From Opitutaceae bacterium (lineage in GTDB: Bacteria; Verrucomicrobiota; Verrucomicrobiia; Opitutales; Opitutaceae), in the NCBI GenBank assembly GCA_947474995.1, contig CANJNJ010000040.1:1-37815 (forward strand): a stretch of DNA of 37,815 nucleotides, written 5' to 3'. Below the pieces are notes generated by a model. The model was not told where the DNA came from. It searched no databases and saw only the letters and a program-made list of their open reading frames with translations. This document shows positions 21,394-28,484 of this stretch, piece by piece (the first letter of the stretch is position 1; every line of letters begins with the position of its first letter). Position numbers and translations under genes: made by a program.

Positions 21394-22584
21394 TTGTCTT
21401 CCCTCTACCAGGTAATTGCCCGCAAGTGGCGGCCCCAGACCTTCGACGATGTCGTGGGGCAGGATCATGTCGTGCGGACCCTGAAGAATGCGATTGCGCG
21501 AGGCCGGATTGCCCATGCCTACCTGTTGGTCGGACCACGCGGTACGGGCAAGACCTCCACGGCCCGGATTTTTGCGAAAGCGCTCAACTGCACGGGTGGA
21601 CCCAAGGCGGATTTCGACGTCAACGATCCGGTGTGCCAGACGATCGCGAACGGCTCGCACCTCGATGTCATTGAGTTCGACGCGGCGTCGAACACGCAGG
21701 TGGACAAGATTCGCGAGGCGATCCTCGATTCGGTCGCCTATGCCCCCGCGTCGGCGAAGTTCAAAATCTACATCATCGACGAAGTGCACATGCTTTCGGC
21801 CGGCTCGTTCAACGCGCTGCTGAAGACCCTGGAGGAACCGCCGCCGCACGTGAAATTTGTTTTCGCGACGACCGATCCGCAGAAGCTGCCCCTGACCGTC
21901 ATCTCGCGCTGCCAGCGCTTTGATCTGAAGCCCATCCCGAATGAGCTGATCATCGCCCGGCTGCAGAAAATCGCGGTGGCAGAGAAAATCAAAATCACCG
22001 ACGGCGCGCTGGCCTGCATCGCGCGGCTGGCGGATGGCGGCATGCGCGACGCCCAATCCTTCTTTGACCAGATGATTTCGTTTTGCGGCAACGAAATCGC
22101 CGAGCCGGACGTATTGGATGTCTACGGGTTGGTGGCGGCGGACAAGATTGCCGCGCTGGCCGCAGCCCTCGCCGCGGGCGACCACCGGCAAATTGTCGCC
22201 CTGGTCGACGAATGTGACGCCGCGGGCCGCGATCTGGTGCGGTTGCTGATCGATTTGCAGGCCTTGGTGCGGTCGGCGTTGCTCGATGCGATTGCCCTCG
22301 GCGGCCAGAGCGAGGCCTTGAGTGGACCAGCCGGCAAGGGTGCTGGAGCCAATGCGATGACGACCGAGCAGTTGACCCGCCTTCTCGATGGACTGCGGGA
22401 AGGCGAAGGCAACGTTAAGCTCGGACTGGCGGAAAAGATTAACTTCGAAGTGACCTTGTTAAAGGCCGTCGAGGCAAGTCGCGCGCGCGCGATTGACAGC
22501 TTGATCAAGGAACTGGCGGCCCTGGCCGATGAAGTTCCGGCGACTGGCCCAGCCGCCGGCGACGGTGAAAAAAAAAAGGGCTGA
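21394..22584 (+). CDS. dnaX: DNA polymerase III subunit gamma (zero-frame product of dnaX)
   Basis: A 396-residue AAA+ clamp-loader subunit, loading the sliding clamp during replication. It starts [19 protein letters not shown], has Walker A GPRGTGKT (47-54), Walker B IIDEVHML (DEVH 129-132) and the SRC sensor (171-173). Of the four zinc-module cysteines usual in DnaX only C66 and C81 remain. The zero frame ends KKKG-stop right after a run of ten A (22568-22577); a -1 shift or one extra A opens a further 139-codon frame, so this product corresponds to gamma and the shifted one to tau. Start is TTG at 21394; no ATG fits the conserved N terminus. Confidence 0.92.
   Translation: MSSLYQVIARKWRPQTFDDVVGQDHVVRTLKNAIARGRIAHAYLLVGPRGTGKTSTARIFAKALNCTGGPKADFDVNDPVCQTIANGSHLDVIEFDAASNTQVDKIREAILDSVAYAPASAKFKIYIIDEVHMLSAGSFNALLKTLEEPPPHVKFVFATTDPQKLPLTVISRCQRFDLKPIPNELIIARLQKIAVAEKIKITDGALACIARLADGGMRDAQSFFDQMISFCGNEIAEPDVLDVYGLVAADKIAALAAALAAGDHRQIVALVDECDAAGRDLVRLLIDLQALVRSALLDAIALGGQSEALSGPAGKGAGANAMTTEQLTRLLDGLREGEGNVKLGLAEKINFEVTLLKAVEASRARAIDSLIKELAALADEVPATGPAAGDGEKKKG
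22568..22577 (+). promoter_or_regulatory. A10 slippage/frameshift site in dnaX
   Basis: Ten A residues followed by GGG, read in zero frame as GAA-AAA-AAA-AAG-GGC-TGA. It contains the heptamer A-AAA-AAG in the same phase as the E. coli dnaX frameshift signal. A -1 shift, or RNA polymerase adding one A, joins gamma to the tau extension. GGGCTG (22578-22583) can pair with CGGCCC (22617-22622), a possible downstream stem. No upstream SD-like stimulator is seen. Confidence 0.8.
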
Positions 22585-22994
22585 TTGATCGCCTGGAGTC
22601 GCGGCTGAGAGCGGCGCGGCCCGTCGCCGTTTCGGAGCCAAGCGAATCTTTGCCCGCCGAAGCCCTGAAGCCGACGCCGCCCGAGGTGCCCGGCGGAAGC
22701 CCCGCGACCAAGGACGTGGGCGAGAGCGAAAGTATCAACGCTTGGCCTGAAGCCACCGCCGAGGCGGAGTTCCTGGCGTCGGCGCAGGCGACCGGCGAAA
22801 CCGTGAAGCCGCCGGCCGCCGTGACCGTGGCCGTGGAAGTGGAGTCGAGCCCGCTGCCGGCGCTCGACGATCTGGTTCCGCGGATTCCCGCCGACGTGCG
22901 CGAGATGCTGGATGATCTCTTTCGCGTGAAATTTGTCAGCGTCCGGCGAATTTCAAAGCAGGCGCTGGCCCACTCGCCCGCCAAGCCGACTTGA
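22575..22994 (+). CDS. dnaX: Tau-specific C-terminal extension of DnaX (reached by -1 shift)
   Basis: In the -1 frame 139 codons stay open from the A-run to TGA at 22992-22994, giving a tau of about 533 residues. The extension begins [17 protein letters not shown], has a Pro/Glu/Ala-rich linker, and ends in a folded-looking segment [20 protein letters not shown] followed by KFVSVRRI. Third-position GC and amino-acid make-up are those of coding DNA, and no stand-alone start with a ribosome site is seen. In other bacteria the tau tail binds polymerase alpha and the helicase. The alternative is a frameshift mutation or assembly error in the homopolymer. Confidence 0.75.
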   Translation, partial: KGLIDRLESRLRAARPVAVSEPSESLPAEALKPTPPEVPGGSPATKDVGESESINAWPEATAEAEFLASAQATGETVKPPAAVTVAVEVESSPLPALDDLVPRIPADVREMLDDLFRVKFVSVRRISKQALAHSPAKPT

Positions 22995-23007
22995 GCCGCG
23001 ACACGGA

Positions 23008-23367
23008 CTATTTCGTCCAGACCGCCCCGAGGTCGGTCCGGCCGGCGACACTGCGCAGGTAAAAATACGCTTCCAGCTCTTGATCCGCGAAAGGAGGGAG
23101 CAGTGACACGCCCCTTCGCTGGTAGAGCCCTTCGGCCAGTCCTTCCAGTTCGTCGAGCCGCGCCAGACACTCCGCATCGACCGACCAGACCTCGCCGGCG
23201 ACGCCGTCACGATCGCCGGCGTGCGGGACCATCCCGGGATAGCCACCGACTTCGAAGAGCCGAAAGCCCGGGGTGGTGCGGGCCTCGCCGACAAATTTCT
23301 GCCCGGCGAGAAAGTGATGGTTCTTGTCCCCGCGCTTGAGGGTGCCGTAGACAAAAATCAAGGCCAT
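23008..23367 (-). CDS. Gamma-glutamylcyclotransferase-like (YtfP/AIG2 family) protein
   Basis: A 119-residue protein with the family signature VYGTLKRGDKNHHFL at its N terminus (the YGTL loop binds the gamma-glutamyl group) and a conserved acidic region LARLDELEGL, which holds the usual catalytic glutamate. Members release 5-oxoproline from gamma-glutamyl amines or peptides, or act in cell-envelope metabolism; the substrate cannot be predicted. ATG 23367. It lies 15 bp downstream of the PP2C gene on the same strand, so probably co-transcribed, and its end is only 13 bp from the convergent dnaX end. Confidence 0.85.
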   Translation of the reverse strand: MALIFVYGTLKRGDKNHHFLAGQKFVGEARTTPGFRLFEVGGYPGMVPHAGDRDGVAGEVWSVDAECLARLDELEGLAEGLYQRRGVSLLPPFADQELEAYFYLRSVAGRTDLGAVWTK

Positions 23368-23382
23368 GGCTCGACGGTGCGC

Positions 23383-24246
23383 TCAGGGCGCGAGGAGTTC
23401 GACCACGACCGCGGTCGTATTATCGCGGCCGGAATTTTCCACCGCCTGTTCCACGAGGCGTTGGGCCGGACTCGCGGTGGAGTCGGGCGGCGGCGGGGTC
23501 CGCAGGATTTCGTCCAGCTGCCGATCCCACAAGCCATCGACCAAGCCATCCGAGCAAATCAGGAATTGGTCCCCGGCGTGAAATTCGACGACGCCCAGGT
23601 GGGGGTCGACAAACTGGTGACCCGCGCCCAACGCTTGTTGCAGCGCATTGCGCCGCGGATGGGAACGGGCTTCGCGTTCGGTGAGGGTGCCCTGGCGCCG
23701 GAGCCAGCCAACGTGGCTGTCGTCGTGAGTGAGTTGGACGAGGTCGCCCGCTGCCGGCAGTCGGTAGAGCCGGCTGTCGCCGACGTGACCAAAGTACATT
23801 CGTTCCCGGGTGAACCAGCAGAGCGTCAGCGTCGCCCCCATGCCGGCGCACTCCTCGTAGGAGAACCCCAGTTTTAGCAAATCCCCGTGGATCGCGGCGA
23901 AGAGTTCGCCGAAGAGATCGGTGAAACTGGCGTGCTGCCCTTCCGGCGAGCGTCGAAAGGCGCGCGGAAAAAGCCGGGTGATGCGGTCGACGGCAATGCG
24001 GCTCGCGAATTCGCCGGACTTGGCCCCGCCCATGCCATCGCTGACCGCAAACACGAAATCGGCTTTGGCGAGGGAGGAGCGGCCGATTTTGCCCAGAAAG
24101 CGAATCTCATGGGCATCGCCGGTGAGCGCGAGAAAGGTATCTTCGTTGTTTTTTCGCACCCGGCCGACGTGCGTCAGGCCCGACCATTGAATATCCAAGG
24201 GCGCGGCGGGAATCGATGGCGGTGAAAATGGTGGATTGGAGGCCAT
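23383..24246 (-). CDS. PP2C-type serine/threonine protein phosphatase
   Basis: A 287-residue PPM-family phosphatase that removes phosphate from Ser/Thr of proteins, using two metal ions. Motifs in order: HVGRVRKNNEDTFLAL (metal-binding E35, D36), VFAVSDGMGGAKSGEFAS (D70, G71), YFGHVGDSRLYRL, TLTEREARSHPRRNALQQALG, LICSDGLVDGLWD and GRDNTTAVVVELL. All metal-binding aspartates appear present. No signal peptide or membrane segment, so cytoplasmic. Three bp upstream ends a small kinase-like gene, suggesting a matched kinase/phosphatase pair. Confidence 0.92.
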   Translation of the reverse strand: MASNPPFSPPSIPAAPLDIQWSGLTHVGRVRKNNEDTFLALTGDAHEIRFLGKIGRSSLAKADFVFAVSDGMGGAKSGEFASRIAVDRITRLFPRAFRRSPEGQHASFTDLFGELFAAIHGDLLKLGFSYEECAGMGATLTLCWFTRERMYFGHVGDSRLYRLPAAGDLVQLTHDDSHVGWLRRQGTLTEREARSHPRRNALQQALGAGHQFVDPHLGVVEFHAGDQFLICSDGLVDGLWDRQLDEILRTPPPPDSTASPAQRLVEQAVENSGRDNTTAVVVELLAP

Positions 24247-24249
24247 GGA

Positions 24250-24663
24250 TTAGCCCGACGGCTTCAGGGAGATAGATTTACCGGTGCCGTCATCGAGGAT
24301 GGTGGCAAATTCAAAGTCGATGACGCAGAACCGACCGTCCGATGTGCGGTAAGTAATGTTGCGCAACTCCCTGTCCTCGTGACGCACGCCAAAGGTTTCG
24401 AGCTCGGCGAAGACCTCGGTCCGGCGCTCGGCATTGAGCTGATCGACGCGCGAACCGCAGTTGGTCGTGACGATTTTTAGGTTCTCGGCCTCCACTTCCA
24501 TGAGCTTGGGCACGAACGTGCAGCCGCGACCTGCCAAATAGCGCAAGACCAGAACTTCGTGTTCGAAGCGCTCTTTCGCCTGATGGCCCCGGAAGATCTT
24601 GTGCACCTTCCCATCGTAGCCGATGCGCACGCTGGACCGGGCAGTGTCTTTCATTTCGCGCAT
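24250..24663 (-). CDS. Minimal protein-kinase-like protein
   Basis: A 137-residue protein with the core motifs of the kinase fold but about half the usual size. K22 in KVHKIFRG resembles the ATP-binding lysine, E36 in FEHEVLVL the helix-C glutamate. HEDRELRN (H95, D97, N102) has the catalytic-loop spacing, and DFE (D116) replaces DFG. These recall small bacterial kinases of the RIO/Kdo/aminoglycoside type; a glycine-rich loop is not evident and the C lobe is almost absent. The target is unknown; the adjacent PP2C gene, 3 bp downstream, suggests opposing activities. ATG 24663 or 24654. It could alternatively be a catalytically weak pseudokinase. Confidence 0.65.
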   Translation of the reverse strand: MREMKDTARSSVRIGYDGKVHKIFRGHQAKERFEHEVLVLRYLAGRGCTFVPKLMEVEAENLKIVTTNCGSRVDQLNAERRTEVFAELETFGVRHEDRELRNITYRTSDGRFCVIDFEFATILDDGTGKSISLKPSG

Positions 24664-24790
24664 GGTGGCGGGGGCAAAACGACAGTTTGCGGCGTTATTC
24701 CCGCTGGCAAGCGTAGCCGAATGGAAAATTCAGGCATGTAAGGCATTTATTCTTCAGAAAAGTGTCATGAACGAAACTTCTGATTGCCTC

Positions 24791-24806
24791 TGGCACGTGA
24801 GCTGCT
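24791..24806 (+). promoter_or_regulatory. Candidate sigma-54 promoter of glnII
   Basis: TGGCACGTGAGCTGCT matches the consensus TGGCACRNNNNTTGCW at every fixed position except one (C for the first T of the -12 element). The GG and GC pairs have the exact spacing required. It lies 94 bp upstream of the glutamine synthetase ATG, a gene class often under nitrogen control. Confidence 0.5.
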
Positions 24807-24825
24807 GATTTCAACCCAATGATTC

Positions 24826-24842
24826 CGGCTGGATTTCAGCCG
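24826..24842 (+). other. Hairpin in the glnII leader
   Basis: CGGCTG and CAGCCG form a 6-bp stem with loop GATTT, about 60 bp before the glnII start and just after the expected start point of the sigma-54-type promoter. Confidence 0.3.
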
Positions 24843-24900
24843 AAATTTCACGCTACACAGCCACTGAAAAACGACCGCGCATTGCCCAAACCACCACATT

Positions 24901-25932
24901 ATGGCCAAAATCAAACTGGAATACATCTGGCTCGACGGGTACACCCCGTTGGCGAACCTGCGTTCAAAAACCAAGATCATCGACGGTGATCCTGCCAAGC
25001 TGAAGCTGGCGGACCTCCCGGCATGGGGTTTCGACGGCAGCTCGACCCAGCAGGCCGAGGGCAAGAGCTCGGATATTATTCTGAAGCCGGTGGCGCTTTA
25101 TCCCGATGTCACCCGGAAGAATGCATTTCTCGTGATGAACGAGACCTACCTGCACACGGGCGAGGCTCACCCCTCGAACTCACGCGCGACCATCGCCGAC
25201 GATGCGAACACGTGGTTCGGTTTCGAGCAGGAATATTTCTTCTGGCAGGACGGCGCGCCGCTCGGTTTTCCCGAGGGCGGCTATCCGTCCCCGCAGGGTC
25301 CGTATTACACTGGCGTTGGCTACAAGAATGTCGGTCCGATCGCGCGCAAGCTGGTCGAGGAGCACATTGATTTGTGCATCGCCGCCGGCATCAACATCGA
25401 GGGCATCAACGCCGAAGTCGCCAAGGGGCAGTGGGAATTCCAGATTTTCGGCAAGGGCTCGAAGACGGCCGCCGATCAAATGTGGGTGGCCCGCTACCTC
25501 CTGTCGCGTCTGTGCGAGCCATATGGCATTGATGTCGAGTGGCAGTGCAAACCGGTTCGGGCTCCCTTCAACCAACCGCTCGACTGGAATGGCTCCGGCA
25601 TGCACACGAACTTCTCGACCAAGTTTCTGCGGGAAAAGGGCGGCAAGGAGTACTTCGAAAAACTCATGGCGGCCTTCAACAAGTACCGCGACGAGCATAT
25701 CGCCGTTTACGGTCCGGACAATCACCTCCGTCTCACAGGGCTGCACGAGACGCAGTCCATCGACAAGTTCACCTACGGCCTGTCCGATCGCGGCGCCTCG
25801 GTGCGCATGCCGGTCAACTTCATCAAGGATGGCTACAAGGGTTACCTCGAGGATCGTCGTCCGAACTCTGCCGCCGACCCGTATTTGGTCGCGGGCCGGA
25901 TCATCAAGACGATCCAGACGGTGAAGGTCTAA
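24901..25932 (+). CDS. glnII: Glutamine synthetase type II (GSII)
   Basis: A 343-residue glutamine synthetase of the eukaryote-like class II, making glutamine from glutamate, ammonia and ATP in the cytoplasm. Class I enzymes have about 470 residues and an adenylylation site, absent here. Motifs: AWGFDGSSTQQA, WFGFEQEYFF (metal-binding glutamates), GINAEVAKGQWEFQ, WNGSGMHTNFSTKFLRE, HETQSIDKFTYG and DRGASVRMP. It begins MAKIKLEYIWLDGY, the usual GSII start. It stands alone, with a possible sigma-54 promoter upstream and a strong terminator 30 bp after its stop. Confidence 0.95.
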   Translation: MAKIKLEYIWLDGYTPLANLRSKTKIIDGDPAKLKLADLPAWGFDGSSTQQAEGKSSDIILKPVALYPDVTRKNAFLVMNETYLHTGEAHPSNSRATIADDANTWFGFEQEYFFWQDGAPLGFPEGGYPSPQGPYYTGVGYKNVGPIARKLVEEHIDLCIAAGINIEGINAEVAKGQWEFQIFGKGSKTAADQMWVARYLLSRLCEPYGIDVEWQCKPVRAPFNQPLDWNGSGMHTNFSTKFLREKGGKEYFEKLMAAFNKYRDEHIAVYGPDNHLRLTGLHETQSIDKFTYGLSDRGASVRMPVNFIKDGYKGYLEDRRPNSAADPYLVAGRIIKTIQTVKV

Positions 25933-25961
25933 GCGAAGACGATTCGAGTCCTTTTCTTCAC

Positions 25962-25992
25962 GGCGTCGCCTGCCAAGGCGACGCCTTTTTTT
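25962..25992 (+). terminator. Intrinsic terminator of glnII
   Basis: GGCGTCGCC and GGCGACGCC form a perfect 9-bp stem with a 6-nt loop, followed directly by seven T. The clearest factor-independent terminator in the window. Confidence 0.9.
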
Positions 25993-26042
25993 GTCCGGTT
26001 TAAGCGGTGTGTTATCTCGCTCAGCAGACGTCTAAAAAGGCG

Positions 26043-26140
26043 TGTCATTCTGGGTGGGGATACCAGCGGGGGACCGCTGCGTGGGTCGTCACCATGAACT
26101 TTTCGCCTTTTTTCATTCTTCGCTAACGCGCAGAATGACA
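26043..26140. repeat. 98-bp element with TGTCATTCTG inverted ends
   Basis: TGTCATTCTG (26043-26052) and its exact complement CAGAATGACA (26131-26140) bound a gene-free stretch. The right side reads ATTCTTCGCTAACGCGCAG, the style of a palindromic repeat ('TGTCATTCTGAG...GAAGAATC') I recall from many bacterial genomes. A related decayed copy lies at 32819-33048. Confidence 0.6.
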
Positions 26141-26220
26141 ATCGAGCGACCCTTTTTCGACGCCTTCTCAGGGGGTGGCTGTTCTTTACAACGATTCTTT
26201 CGGCGGCGTAGCGTGCGCGC

Positions 26221-27294
26221 ATGCCAACCCGTCGCGAATTGCTTAGGTCCGCCAGTCTGGCTCTGTTCGGGGCGCTGCTGGCCGGCTCGCGCTCGGTTGG
26301 CGCGGCGGAGGCAGGCGGCAGTCAAAACGCATCGTCGGCGGTTGGCCGTCCCGTCAAACCGCGTCGCCTGAAGCGAGGAGACACGGTTGGTCTCGTCCTG
26401 CCATCGAGTGTGGAGTGGGACCCAACCGCGATCGACATCCTGCTCGATTCGCTGACGGCCCTCGGGCTCAAGAGCAAACTGGGCAAACACGTGTCCGATC
26501 GACGAGGCTACCTGGCCGGTCGCGACGAGGACCGGGCCTCTGATGTGAATGCGATGTTTGCGGATCCGGAGGTCACGGCCATTCACTGCGTTCGCGGAGG
26601 GTGGGGCGCCGCGCGCTTGCTGCCGCTGCTCGATTGGGCGGCGATCGCCAAATCACCGAAAATTGTCGTGGGATACAGTGACATCACCGCCTTGCTGCTC
26701 TCGCTGTACGCAAAGACGGGGTTAATCACGTTTCATGGCCCGAATGGAAACTCGCAGTGGAACAGCTTCAACGTGGACTGGATGAGGCGCGTCCTCTGGA
26801 ACGGCGAGGCCGCCACGTTTGCCAATCTCAAGGAAACGACCGACACCCTGGTTCCAGTGAAGAATCGCACGCGGACGATTGTGCCGGGCAAGGCCCGCGG
26901 CCGGTTGCTCGGGGGTAATCTCACCGTTCTGACCACGATTATTGGCTCGGGCTACCTGCCGGATTTCAAGGACTGCATCCTGTTTCTGGAGGACGTCGAC
27001 GAGGAACCCTACCGCCTCGATCGCATGTTCACCCAACTCAAACTCGCCGGCATCCTTGGCCAGGCGAGGGGTGTGGTCTGGGGGACCTGCGAAAAATGTG
27101 CGCCCGGCGCCGGGTTCGGATCGCTGACGATTTCAGACATCCTGGACGATCACTTGAAGTCGCTCGGCGTGCCGGTGTACTCGGGCGCGATGATCGGCCA
27201 TGTGAGCCGGCAATTCACGCTGCCGCTGGGCGTGCAGGTGGAGATCGACGCCGACGCGGCCACGCTCACCATGCTCGAGGGCGCCGTCGTCTAG
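26221..27294 (+). CDS. ldcA: Muramoyltetrapeptide (LD-) carboxypeptidase, S66 family
   Basis: A 357-residue serine peptidase of family S66, which removes the terminal D-alanine from murein tetrapeptides during cell-wall recycling. The catalytic triad appears as S153 in VVGYSDITALLLS, E257 in LEDVDEEPYR, and H327 in IGHVSRQF. VRGGWGAARLLPLLDW is also typical. Unlike E. coli LdcA it starts with RRELLRSASLALFGALL, a hydrophobic stretch with twin arginines and an Ala-x-Ala-like end near residue 30, so it is probably exported, perhaps by the Tat route. The dipeptide epimerase gene follows 24 bp downstream, a functional pairing. Confidence 0.9.
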   Translation: MPTRRELLRSASLALFGALLAGSRSVGAAEAGGSQNASSAVGRPVKPRRLKRGDTVGLVLPSSVEWDPTAIDILLDSLTALGLKSKLGKHVSDRRGYLAGRDEDRASDVNAMFADPEVTAIHCVRGGWGAARLLPLLDWAAIAKSPKIVVGYSDITALLLSLYAKTGLITFHGPNGNSQWNSFNVDWMRRVLWNGEAATFANLKETTDTLVPVKNRTRTIVPGKARGRLLGGNLTVLTTIIGSGYLPDFKDCILFLEDVDEEPYRLDRMFTQLKLAGILGQARGVVWGTCEKCAPGAGFGSLTISDILDDHLKSLGVPVYSGAMIGHVSRQFTLPLGVQVEIDADAATLTMLEGAVV

Positions 27295-27318
27295 TCCGCG
27301 GCGGTGGTCGGGCCAGAC

Positions 27319-28335
27319 ATGAAACTTCGCTTCTATCCGTACACGCTCGAACTGCGGCACGCCTTCACCCTTGCGACGAGTTCACGCACGTCGACTCCGG
27401 CCATGATGGTGGAGGTGGAACGCGACGGAGTGATCGGCTACGGGGAAGCCGCGATGCCGCCGTATCTCGGCGAGAGTCAGGAGACGGCGGCGGCGTTTCT
27501 GTCGAAGGTGGATTGGGACAAATTACCGGATCCGTTTCAGCTCGAGGAAATCCTGCCGGCCATCGACGCGCTCGCCCCGGGCCATCCCGCCGCCAAAGCC
27601 GCGATCGACATCGCTCTGCACGACTGGGTGGGGAAGAAGTGCGGGGCGCCCTGGTTCCGCCTGTGGGGACTCGATGCGACGAAGGCGCCGGTCACGTCCT
27701 TCACCATCGGCATCGATCTGCCGGACGTCGTGCGCCAGAAGACGCGCGAGGCGGAGGCCTACAAAATTATCAAAGTGAAGCTCGGACGTGAAAATGACCG
27801 GGCCATGATCGCGGCGATTCGCGACGTGACGGACAAACCCATTACGGTCGACGCGAACCAGGGTTGGACCCAGCGCGACGAGGCGTTGCGGATGATCGAA
27901 TGGCTCGCCGTCCGCGGCGTGCTTTTCGTCGAGCAACCGATGCCGCGGGCGCAGCGCGCCGATACCGCGTGGTTGCGGGAGCGCAGTCCGTTGCCGCTGA
28001 TCGCCGATGAAAGTTGCCAGCGGCTGACTGACGTCGCCGCGCTCCGCGGAGTCTTCGACGGGATCAGCATCAAGCTCATGAAATGCACGGGCCTCCGCGA
28101 GGCGCACCAGATGATTCTCCTGGCCCGCGCGCTCGGATTGAAGGTCATGCTCGGCTGCATGACGGAGACCTCGTGCGCGATCTCGGCGGCGGCGCAGCTT
28201 TCGCCGCTCGTCGATTGGGCGGACCTCGACGGTGCGCTGCTCATCAAGAATGACCTCTTCGACGGCGCGAGGATCATTGAGGGTAAGATATCCCTGCCCA
28301 ATCGCCCGGGGATCGGGATAGTTAAACGCACCTGA
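27319..28335 (+). CDS. L-Ala-D/L-Glu (dipeptide) epimerase, enolase superfamily
   Basis: A 338-residue enzyme of the muconate-lactonising subgroup of the enolase superfamily, which interconverts L-Ala-D-Glu and L-Ala-L-Glu so that murein peptides can be degraded. Catalytic lysine pair K152-x-K154 (KIIKVKLG), metal ligands D178 (VDANQGW), E205 (VEQPM) and D230 (ADESCQ), and the second base K252 (ISIKLMKC) are all present, with DLDG near 302-305, a dipeptide-epimerase mark. ATG 27319 begins MKLRFYPYTLELRHAFT, typical for the family; a GTG at 27304 is less likely. It follows ldcA by 24 bp and fits the same pathway. Confidence 0.9.
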   Translation: MKLRFYPYTLELRHAFTLATSSRTSTPAMMVEVERDGVIGYGEAAMPPYLGESQETAAAFLSKVDWDKLPDPFQLEEILPAIDALAPGHPAAKAAIDIALHDWVGKKCGAPWFRLWGLDATKAPVTSFTIGIDLPDVVRQKTREAEAYKIIKVKLGRENDRAMIAAIRDVTDKPITVDANQGWTQRDEALRMIEWLAVRGVLFVEQPMPRAQRADTAWLRERSPLPLIADESCQRLTDVAALRGVFDGISIKLMKCTGLREAHQMILLARALGLKVMLGCMTETSCAISAAAQLSPLVDWADLDGALLIKNDLFDGARIIEGKISLPNRPGIGIVKRT

Positions 28336-28381
28336 AACAGTATCGGGTGGGACCGAGGTCCGGTGGTCCGCGGTCTTTCAG
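28332..28381 (+). terminator. Stem-loop after the epimerase gene
   Basis: CTGAAA (28332-28337) pairs with TTTCAG (28376-28381), with GACCG (28351-28355) and CGGTC (28371-28375) inside. It spans the epimerase stop codon. There is no T-run, so terminator function is uncertain. Confidence 0.3.
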
Positions 28382-28484
28382 CGGCAATCTCCTTGCGTGA
28401 ACCAGGCCCTTAAAATAGTTCACTATCGTTGCAAGGCTGGCTGCCGGCACGGTGAGTTGGCAATTATCATGCAGCCCAACACCT

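Noticed and set aside
22650-22994. Stand-alone gene downstream of dnaX
   Set aside because: The frame is open from the A10 run onward, its first possible start is TTG without a ribosome site, and it continues DnaX style sequence, so it is better read as the tau extension.
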